This document shows, one piece after another, positions 1-4,652 of a stretch of 5,617 bases of DNA (its first letter is position 1; each line of letters begins with the position of its first letter). The DNA comes from JAICKM01 sp035693165. Lineage in GTDB: Bacteria > Chloroflexota > Chloroflexia > QHBQ01 > JAICKM01. Below the pieces are notes generated by a model. It had not been told where the DNA came from. It did not search any database and was given only the letters and a program-made list of their open reading frames with translations. The DNA is taken from the NCBI GenBank assembly GCA_035693165.1, contig DASSGZ010000472.1:1-5617 (forward strand), given 5' to 3'. The position numbers and the translations under genes are program-made.

Positions 1-341
1 GGGCCGTAGACTACGACCCCTACTACCTGCTGGCGCTGCTGAACTCGCGCGTGCTGGCCTGGTACTATCGCTTCCTCTACTGGCCTGTCCACCTGGGAGG
101 CGGCTACCTGCGCGTCAACAGCCCCTACCTGGCGCGCCTGCCCCTGCCCCTACCCACTGCCCCGGCGGGCGCCACTCTCGCCGCTGCGGCACGAGAACTG
201 ACCGCGCATCCGGAACGTATCCCCGAAATGCAACCGGCACTCGACGCCGCTGTCTGCGATCTGTACGTGATTACGATGGACGAGCTGGCCGAAGCGGAGG
301 CGGCTCTGGCAACCCTGACAACAAAGCGGCAGGCGCGTTGA
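1..341 (+). CDS. C-terminal end of adenine-specific DNA methyltransferase / type IIG restriction enzyme (partial)
   Basis: Only the last 112 residues are present; the reading frame is open from position 3 and ends in TGA at 339-341. Residues 9-24 (LLALLNSRVLAWYYRF) followed by GGGYLRVNSPYLARLPLP (32-49) are the signature of the TaqI-like C-terminal specificity domain, which helps recognise the DNA target in Eco57I-type fused methyltransferase-nucleases and in stand-alone N6-adenine methyltransferases. The tail, LDAAVCDLYVITMDELAEAEAAL, matches the usual ending of these proteins (a conserved 'D..V..LYgLt..E...vE' helix). The catalytic NPPY motif and any nuclease domain would lie upstream of the window, so restriction-modification cannot be told from methylation only or from a BREX-type methyltransferase. 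The last five codons lie inside the left arm of a 15-bp inverted repeat that appears to terminate the opposing operon. Confidence 0.75.
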   Translation, partial: AVDYDPYYLLALLNSRVLAWYYRFLYWPVHLGGGYLRVNSPYLARLPLPLPTAPAGATLAAAARELTAHPERIPEMQPALDAAVCDLYVITMDELAEAEAALATLTTKRQAR

Positions 342-379
342 GGAAGAGATGCCGCCCTACCCTGCAACGCGCCTGCCGC
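318..379 (-). terminator. Rho-independent terminator of the minus-strand hydrolase operon
   Basis: A perfect 15-bp inverted repeat has arms at 326-340 (GCGGCAGGCGCGTTG) and 365-379 (CAACGCGCCTGCCGC). Three further pairs, AGG 341-343 with CCT 361-363, are possible past a bulged G at 364. Read on the minus strand, the hairpin starts 28 nt after the M23 stop codon and is followed directly by TTTGTTGT (325-318), a U-rich tail. On the plus strand no U-run follows the hairpin, so any effect on the convergent restriction gene would be weaker or mRNA-protective. Seen directly: repeat and tail. Inferred: termination. Confidence 0.75.
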
Positions 380-407
380 CATGACCGGCCAGGAACCACG
401 CGACCGG

Positions 408-1169
408 CTAATGCATCGGTCCGGCCCCCTGATTGCCGGGGATACCGAAGGCCATCGGGTTCTGGTTGTCGCCGTCGCGCCAGACCTGGTAATCGACGTG
501 CGGCCCGGTGGAGTTGCCGGTAGACCCCATCTCGCCCAGCACCGTGCCGCGCACCACCTCGTCGCCGTCCTTGACGTAGAATTTCTGCATATGGCCGTAG
601 GTGGTGGTGTAATGCGGCCCCATGACATAGACCAGGTTGCCGTAGGTCGGGTCGTCCGTCAGGAGCTTGATGCGCCCGGCGTGCGTGGCGACGATGGCCG
701 CGCCCAAAGCCTGGTAGTCATGAGCAAAGGCGAAGTCCACCGCGCCGGTGTTGCTGTGCCCGCCGTGGGCGGCGTAGTCTTTGCTGATCACCCAATCGGT
801 GCGCGCCACCGGCGGGCCATAGGGCGTGGCGGCGTCGATGCCGGCGGGGACGGCGGCATAGTTGCCGTTCGCCACCACCTGCAACCCGGCGCTCGCCCTG
901 GCCGGCGTGGTCGAGGCCGGCTCTGCCGCCGCGGCGGCCGCCGCGCCCGCCACCCGCGCGCTCGCGCGCACTGCCATGGGGGCGCTGCCGTCGCGGCCCG
1001 GCACATAGCCGCTCAGGTGCGGCTTGCCGTAGGCTGTGCGGCCCACCTGCGCCGCGCCCACCAGCAGCACCGCGCCGAGCACCACGGCCAGCACCGGCCC
1101 CAACCCGCGCCCCACGACCCGCGCCAATCCTGCCCCAATGCTTTCCGGAAGCCGATCCGCATGTAACAT
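408..1169 (-). CDS. Membrane-anchored M23-family (lysostaphin/LytM-type) peptidoglycan endopeptidase
   Basis: A protein of 253 residues. ATG at 1169 is chosen over an upstream in-frame TTG at 1205 because GAGGG (1177-1181) lies 7 nt before it and the TTG has no such site. A short N-terminus precedes one membrane helix (about 23-41); then come a juxtamembrane HLSGY (51-55), an Ala-rich linker (about 73-92) and the M23 domain (about 115-240). Family zinc-site elements are visible: H138 with D145 in HSNTGAVDF, H193 in TYGHM, and H224 in STGPHVDYQVW. M23 enzymes are zinc peptidases that cut peptide crosslinks of peptidoglycan outside the membrane. Two oddities: the first motif is H-x6-D rather than H-x3-D, and the usual HxH is H-V-D, placing Asp226 where the second His ligand normally lies. 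It could be active with an Asp ligand or be a degenerate regulator. It is the last gene of the operon, 42 nt after the glucosaminidase-like gene. Confidence 0.85.
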   Translation of the reverse strand: MLHADRLPESIGAGLARVVGRGLGPVLAVVLGAVLLVGAAQVGRTAYGKPHLSGYVPGRDGSAPMAVRASARVAGAAAAAAAEPASTTPARASAGLQVVANGNYAAVPAGIDAATPYGPPVARTDWVISKDYAAHGGHSNTGAVDFAFAHDYQALGAAIVATHAGRIKLLTDDPTYGNLVYVMGPHYTTTYGHMQKFYVKDGDEVVRGTVLGEMGSTGNSTGPHVDYQVWRDGDNQNPMAFGIPGNQGAGPMH

Positions 1170-1176
1170 AACGCTA

Positions 1177-1181
1177 CCCTC
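1177..1181 (-). promoter_or_regulatory. Ribosome binding site that fixes the start of the M23 gene
   Basis: Minus-strand GAGGG followed by a 7-nt spacer and ATG at 1169. The in-frame TTG at 1205 has only GGCACATAAGCACAG upstream, with no purine-rich site, so the 253-residue form is preferred. Confidence 0.65.
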
Positions 1182-1211
1182 AGCAACTACTAACCGAAAA
1201 CCCAACTGTGC

Positions 1212-1904
1212 TTATGTGCCCGACCGTTCGCGCCACCCGGCAACCAGATCCTGGACCGTGGCGATATAGCTCGCCGGGTCGTTGTTGTCGCCCGGCGGCG
1301 CGTAGCGCGGCACGATCTGGCCGACCGTCTGCAAGCCCCACCCGTCGACGTACAGCTCGCGGATCAGCTTGAACCAATCCTCGATGCCCGCTGCGTAGTC
1401 CGGGTATGCGCGATAGCCCTCATAGTTGTCGAAGCCCGGCGTCCAGCGAATATTGCCGATGCCGTGGGTGAAACGGGCCACGCCGCGGGTGCCGCAGTGG
1501 CTTTCTTCGACATAGAAGGCCAGCGCGAAGGCCGGATCGATGCCGTATTTGCGCCCCATCTGATAAAAGACCGCGCCCTGCCCCTGCGCCGGGGAGCCGT
1601 ACTCGGCCAGGATCGCGTCGATTGCCGCCGCTGAGAGGGTCGGGTCGCCCACCACGAGGCCGGCATCGAGTGAGGCCGGGGCCCCGGTGGACGCGGGCGG
1701 AGGCGGCAGCGGCGGGGCACCGCCCAGGAAAGCCAGCGGTCCCTGGAAGCCGCCCGCCTGGTAGCCGCTCAAATGCAACCCCGCCCGCGCCGCCGCGCGG
1801 CCCATACCGAACAGCCCGGCGTTCCAGGCGCCGAGCAGCAGCCCGGCCACCAGCACGCCGAGCAGCAGAGCCATATGTTCGCGTTGCAGGCGAAGTGATT
1901 GCAT
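1212..1904 (-). CDS. Membrane-anchored glucosaminidase-like (lysozyme-fold) peptidoglycan hydrolase
   Basis: A protein of 230 residues from ATG at 1904, preceded by a weak GGGGA site 10 nt upstream. An in-frame GTG at 1961 would start within a GC hairpin and add a low-complexity tail, so it is not favoured. Order of parts: short cytoplasmic start, one membrane helix (about 12-31), juxtamembrane HLSGY (44-48), proline-rich linker (PPLPPPPA, 64-71), then a catalytic domain from about 96 to 222. The domain shows FALAFYVEESHCGTRG with the likely catalytic Glu134 just before the Ser, GIGNIRW (148-154), an aromatic stretch YRAYPDYAAGIEDWF and the terminal NNDPASYIATV. This pattern is typical of the mannosyl-glycoprotein endo-beta-N-acetylglucosaminidase / GH73-like group, which cleaves glycan strands of the wall. 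It is the middle gene of the operon. A lytic transglycosylase-like activity is the main alternative. Confidence 0.8.
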   Translation of the reverse strand: MQSLRLQREHMALLLGVLVAGLLLGAWNAGLFGMGRAAARAGLHLSGYQAGGFQGPLAFLGGAPPLPPPPASTGAPASLDAGLVVGDPTLSAAAIDAILAEYGSPAQGQGAVFYQMGRKYGIDPAFALAFYVEESHCGTRGVARFTHGIGNIRWTPGFDNYEGYRAYPDYAAGIEDWFKLIRELYVDGWGLQTVGQIVPRYAPPGDNNDPASYIATVQDLVAGWRERSGT

Positions 1905-1936
1905 CTGTCTTGGTTCCCCAGGACCCGAATGTGCGG

Positions 1937-1959
1937 AAGGGCGGCCGGGGGCCGCCCTC
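1937..1959 (-). other. Intercistronic GC hairpin between the first and second genes of the operon
   Basis: Arms 1939-1946 (GGGCGGCC) and 1950-1957 (GGCCGCCC) form a perfect 8-bp stem around a 3-nt loop. An A-T pair (1958/1938) and a G-U pair (1959/1937) extend it to 10 in RNA. On the minus strand it begins about 18 nt after the stop at 1977, and only two Ts follow, so it is not a good intrinsic terminator. It may attenuate transcription or act as an RNA-processing or stability element that sets the ratio of upstream to downstream products. Confidence 0.5.
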
Positions 1960-1976
1960 ACGAGTACTGCCGGTTG

Positions 1977-2771
1977 TTACTTCGTCGCGGGCGATGCGGA
2001 GACACCCGATTGCTCGACACGGGCCTTTTCGTCGGCGGTGATGGGCCGGAAGCTGCCCTTATCGTTGATGTAGGCCAGTTCTTCGCTCTTCACCGTCACC
2101 AGCAGGTCCGGTGCGCCGTCGCCGTTGATGTCTTCCATGCGCATCTTGACCGGCGTCAGGTCTTGCCCGTCGCCGAACAGGTAGGGACCGCTGATCGCCA
2201 CGGCCTTGCTGATGTCGCCGCCGGGGAGTTCGATGATCGAGACCTGGCGGTTCAGGTTAATGGCGATGAAATGGGTGGGCTGGTCCATCGAGTCGCCATT
2301 GCCGACCACGGCGTCGAGGTGGGTGGTGCGCGGGTTGCCGTACTGCATGTCGTCGAGCTTGATCTGCGTCCAGGTGATCAGCGTGCTGACCACGAGGTAG
2401 AGCACGACGGCCGCTGCCGCCGCGCCGACGCCGTACAGCGCCATGCGCAGGGTCGAGGCGTTGCTGAGGCTATTGCTGCGGGCCTGGGGTTGATACGACC
2501 GCTCGTACTCGCGCTCCAGGTGCGCCGTGGGCGCGGGTGTGGGGGCGACCGGTCGATAGGTGGTGCGTTCGCTGCGTCCGCCGGCCACCGCGTGCAGATG
2601 CGCGGTGCGCTCGGGCTCGCCGCGGCGGGCGCGCGCCGGGGCCGGGGCCGCCGCTTCCGGCACCGCGTCGAGGATATCGTAGGGCACGTTCGAGGCCCAT
2701 GATCGCTGCCGCGTTTGAACAGGCGGCTCTTCCTGATCCCAGGACCGAGCCGCGGCATTGCTGACCGCCAT
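1977..2771 (-). CDS. Single-pass membrane protein with FG-GAP/EF-hand-like calcium loop, function unknown
   Basis: A protein of 264 residues; the function is not recognised. ATG at 2771 has an excellent ribosome site, AAAGGAG (2778-2784), 6 nt upstream. Residues 1-108 are hydrophilic, rich in Ala, Pro and Arg and probably disordered and cytoplasmic. One membrane helix follows (about 111-133). The outer part (134-264) is compact, with no cysteines. It contains DINGDGAPDLLV (214-225), where D214, N216, D218 and D222 make a DxNxDxxxD calcium loop as in FG-GAP/VCBS blades and dockerins. The preceding strands (THFIAINLNRQVSIIELPGG, then VAISGPYLFGDGQDLTPVKM) also look like beta-propeller blades, but there is room for only one or two, so a full propeller is unlikely. 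As first gene of an operon with two anchored wall hydrolases, it may scaffold or regulate them at the membrane; that is inference from position only. Confidence 0.8.
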   Translation of the reverse strand: MAVSNAAARSWDQEEPPVQTRQRSWASNVPYDILDAVPEAAAPAPARARRGEPERTAHLHAVAGGRSERTTYRPVAPTPAPTAHLEREYERSYQPQARSNSLSNASTLRMALYGVGAAAAAVVLYLVVSTLITWTQIKLDDMQYGNPRTTHLDAVVGNGDSMDQPTHFIAINLNRQVSIIELPGGDISKAVAISGPYLFGDGQDLTPVKMRMEDINGDGAPDLLVTVKSEELAYINDKGSFRPITADEKARVEQSGVSASPATK

Positions 2772-2777
2772 TACCTG

Positions 2778-2784
2778 CTCCTTT
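2778..2784 (-). promoter_or_regulatory. Strong Shine-Dalgarno of the first operon gene
   Basis: Minus-strand AAAGGAG with a 6-nt spacer (2772-2777) before ATG at 2771. It is nearly a full anti-16S match and by far the best ribosome site in the operon; the second gene has only a weak GGGGA 10 nt from its start. The first protein may therefore be made in larger amounts. Confidence 0.75.
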
Positions 2785-2871
2785 CTGGAAACAACTCTTG
2801 TTAGGTTCTTTATCGTACTATGCTGCTAATTAGGGACGGGGTACGTAGACGCCGGCGCCAAAATACGGGTC

Positions 2872-2889
2872 TAAGAACATATGTTCTTA
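2872..2889. promoter_or_regulatory. Perfect 18-bp palindromic operator, LexA-box-like
   Basis: TAAGAACATATGTTCTTA is fully self-complementary, centred between 2880 and 2881. The inner part GAACATATGTTC has the GAAC-N4-GTTC form known for Gram-positive-type LexA (DinR) boxes. It starts 8 bp downstream of the -10 box (2897-2902), so it covers the predicted transcription start of the minus-strand operon, as expected for a repressor site. Which protein binds is inference; another dimeric repressor is possible. Confidence 0.6.
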
Positions 2890-2896
2890 ATGCCTA

Positions 2897-2925
2897 ATGA
2901 TACCATAACAAAGAAGAAGAGTCAA
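2897..2925 (-). promoter_or_regulatory. Sigma-70-type promoter of the envelope-hydrolase operon
   Basis: Minus-strand TTGACT (2925-2920) and TATCAT (2902-2897) are separated by exactly 17 bp. Each differs from consensus (TTGACA, TATAAT) at one position. The start site would be near 2890, giving a 5' leader of about 120 nt before ATG 2771. No better promoter was seen closer to the gene. Confidence 0.7.
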
Positions 2926-3029
2926 GTGAAAATAGTAGCACACAAGTTCGATTTATGATTGTGGGGATATGTAGGAAACGGCACGATCCGGGGTTCGAGC
3001 GACCTGAGCAGCAGTGCTGGCAGATTCTA

Positions 3030-3042
3030 TGCTATAATAGCA
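3030..3042 (+). promoter_or_regulatory. Extended -10 promoter of the Pnkp gene, inside a 13-bp dyad
   Basis: TATAAT (3033-3038) matches the -10 consensus exactly and is preceded by TGC (3030-3032), the TGn extended -10 element. No good -35 is found at 16-18 bp upstream, as is common for extended -10 promoters. The same bases form an inverted repeat, TGCTAT-A-ATAGCA. Transcription would start near 3045, about 45 nt before ATG 3090. Confidence 0.65.
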
Positions 3043-3089
3043 AACACCCGGTGACAGCCGGGGCGACGGTTGGAGTTTGAGGCGGACCT

Positions 3090-4400
3090 ATGGCGGACAG
3101 CACGCGACCCGAAATTGAAATCAACCTGCCGCGCCAGGCGTTGATCGTGCTGGCGGGGGCGTCCGGCAGCGGCAAATCGACCTTCGCGGCCCGGCATTTC
3201 ACGCCGACGCAGGTGGTCTCGTCCGACCGCATGCGCGCGCTGATCAGCGACGACGAGTCGGACCAGAGCGTGTCCGGCCCCGCCTTCGAGTTGTTGCACG
3301 ACCTGGTGGGCAAGCGGCTGGCGGCGGGGCGCCTCACCGTGGTCGATACGACGGCGGCGCGCGCCCAGGCCCGGCGCGAACTGCTGCGCATCGGCCAGCG
3401 CTACAACGTCCCGGTGATCCTGATCGTCTTCCGCGCAAACCGCGACCTCTGTTTGCAGCGCGATGCGCTGCGCGCCCGGCAGGTGGGCAGCGCCGTCATC
3501 GACCGGCAGATCGCGCTGCTGGAGGAGAGCCTGCGCCGGGTGAACAGCGAGGGCTTCCACCGGGTCTATATGCTCGAACCCGACGAAGTGGACCGCGTGC
3601 GCTTCACCTATGAGCCCTTGCCCGGCGACCGGGGCGCGCTGACCGGCCCGTTCGATATTATCGGCGACATCCACGGCTGCGCCGACGAACTCCGCGAACT
3701 GCTCAGCCGCCTGGGCTACGCGCCCGATGCCACGGGCGCCTGGCGCCACCCGCAGGGCCGCACCTTTGTCTCGCTGGGCGACCTGACCGACCGCGGGCCC
3801 GACAGCGTGGGCGTGCTGCGCATCCTGATCGCGTCCGTGGCCGCGGGCGCGGCGCTTTATACGCCCGGCAACCATTGCAACAAGCTGATGCGCTATCTGC
3901 TGGGCCACCGGGTCAAGGTCGGACACGGGCTGACCGAGACCATCGCCGGGATCGAGGCCCTGCCCCTGCCCGAGCGCCAGAGCCTGATCCGCGCCACCAC
4001 GCGCATGATCGCCGAGGCGCCCGCGTACCTGGTGCTCGACGGGCGCCGCCTCGTGGTCGCCCATGCCGGGATCAAGGAGTGGATGGTGGGCCAGATGTCG
4101 CGCCGTATCCGCGATTTCACGCTCTACGGCGACGTGACCGGCGAACTCGACGAGCGCGGCTTTCCCATCCGGCGCAACTGGGCCGCCGACTACCACGGCC
4201 CCTACGCTATTGTCTATGGGCACACGGTGGTGCCGGAGCCGGTGTGGCTGAACAACACGCTGAACATCGATCAGGGCTGCGTGTTCGGCGGGCGGCTGAC
4301 GGCCTTGCGCTGGCCCGAGCGCGAGATCGTGCAGGTGCAGGCGGCGCGCGCCTATGCCCAGCAGGACACCCCCGATCTCGAAGGCGCCAGCGCCGCCTGA
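3090..4400 (+). CDS. pnkp: Pnkp-family polynucleotide 5'-kinase / 3'-phosphatase lacking the ligase domain
   Basis: A protein of 436 residues. ATG 3090 has GAGG (3079-3082) 7 nt upstream, and an in-frame TGA at 3078-3080 excludes a longer form. The N-terminal P-loop kinase (1-175) has Walker A GASGSGKST (23-31), the substrate pair D46/R49 in SSDRMR, LTVVDTT (82-88) and an Arg-rich lid around R130-Q131. The metallophosphoesterase (187-about 415) has GDIHG with D193 and H195, GDLTDRG with D231 and R235, GNH with N261 and H262, then H325, H378 and D394. These match the known metal and catalytic residues of the Clostridium thermocellum Pnkp phosphatase. The family repairs broken RNA by phosphorylating 5'-OH ends and removing 3' or 2',3'-cyclic phosphates. 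Characterised Pnkp proteins are about twice as long, with a C-terminal adenylyltransferase (ligase) module; it is absent here, and no ligase or Hen1 methyltransferase lies beside the gene. RNA rather than DNA as substrate is inferred from the family. Confidence 0.92.
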   Translation: MADSTRPEIEINLPRQALIVLAGASGSGKSTFAARHFTPTQVVSSDRMRALISDDESDQSVSGPAFELLHDLVGKRLAAGRLTVVDTTAARAQARRELLRIGQRYNVPVILIVFRANRDLCLQRDALRARQVGSAVIDRQIALLEESLRRVNSEGFHRVYMLEPDEVDRVRFTYEPLPGDRGALTGPFDIIGDIHGCADELRELLSRLGYAPDATGAWRHPQGRTFVSLGDLTDRGPDSVGVLRILIASVAAGAALYTPGNHCNKLMRYLLGHRVKVGHGLTETIAGIEALPLPERQSLIRATTRMIAEAPAYLVLDGRRLVVAHAGIKEWMVGQMSRRIRDFTLYGDVTGELDERGFPIRRNWAADYHGPYAIVYGHTVVPEPVWLNNTLNIDQGCVFGGRLTALRWPEREIVQVQAARAYAQQDTPDLEGASAA

Positions 4401-4652
4401 TCGGGCGCCCGCCGCGGCTGCTGCTATCCAAACCGGTTTGTCCCTTCCCGCGTATACCCAATAACGACCTCTGCCCCGGCGGGTCGCCGGGCGCTGGGAA
4501 TCGTAAAATTCGGAGCCGGCCGGGAACTTTCGCGGGCTCTGATCTGTTCCTCGTTATAACTGCGGCTATTCCCCCGCCGGGCGGGCCGCGTCCGGCCCAT
4601 TGCAACGCTGAGCCGCCACCCCGGTGACACTCGGTAGAGAGGTTGACGAACG
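4401..4652. other. Intergenic region between Pnkp and the molybdoenzyme-like gene
   Basis: These 252 bases contain no supportable gene. Visible structure: palindromes GGGCGCCC (4403-4410) and CAAACCGGTTTG (4429-4440), a 7-bp hairpin (4475-4481 with 4485-4491, 3-nt loop) and a 5-bp hairpin (4573-4577 with 4581-4585). None has a U-tract, so no clear terminator for the Pnkp gene is seen. TATAAC at 4555-4560 is a possible -10 for the next gene, but no -35 lies at normal spacing; read-through from Pnkp is also possible. Confidence 0.5.

Larger units (their letters stand above)
2772..3089. other. AT-rich divergent intergenic region
   Basis: These 318 bases separate the minus-strand envelope operon from the plus-strand Pnkp gene. 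The core (about 2785-2990) is markedly richer in A and T than everything around it. It holds a minus-strand promoter (2897-2925), an 18-bp palindrome (2872-2889), a small CTAATTAG palindrome (2826-2833) and, at the right edge, the extended -10 promoter of the Pnkp gene. Between about 2940 and 3010 no further element stands out. No tRNA or convincing small gene was found. Confidence 0.7.

Noticed and set aside
381..1166. A 261-codon plus-strand frame over the M23 gene
   Set aside because: It is the complement of a recognisable M23 domain and has the Arg/His/Ala/Gly bias of a shadow frame.
2970..3010. GGGTTCGAGC resembling a tRNA T-loop
   Set aside because: The flanking bases do not pair into a 5-bp T stem, and no acceptor, D or anticodon arms are found.
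3027..4223. A 398-codon open frame on the minus strand opposite the Pnkp gene
   Set aside because: It is antisense to a gene with complete catalytic motifs, is rich in His, Gln, Ala and Arg as GC-rich shadow frames are, and matches no family I recognise.
4475..4491. Hairpin after the Pnkp gene as a terminator
   Set aside because: Only a 7-bp stem and no T-run on either strand; at best a weak pause site.
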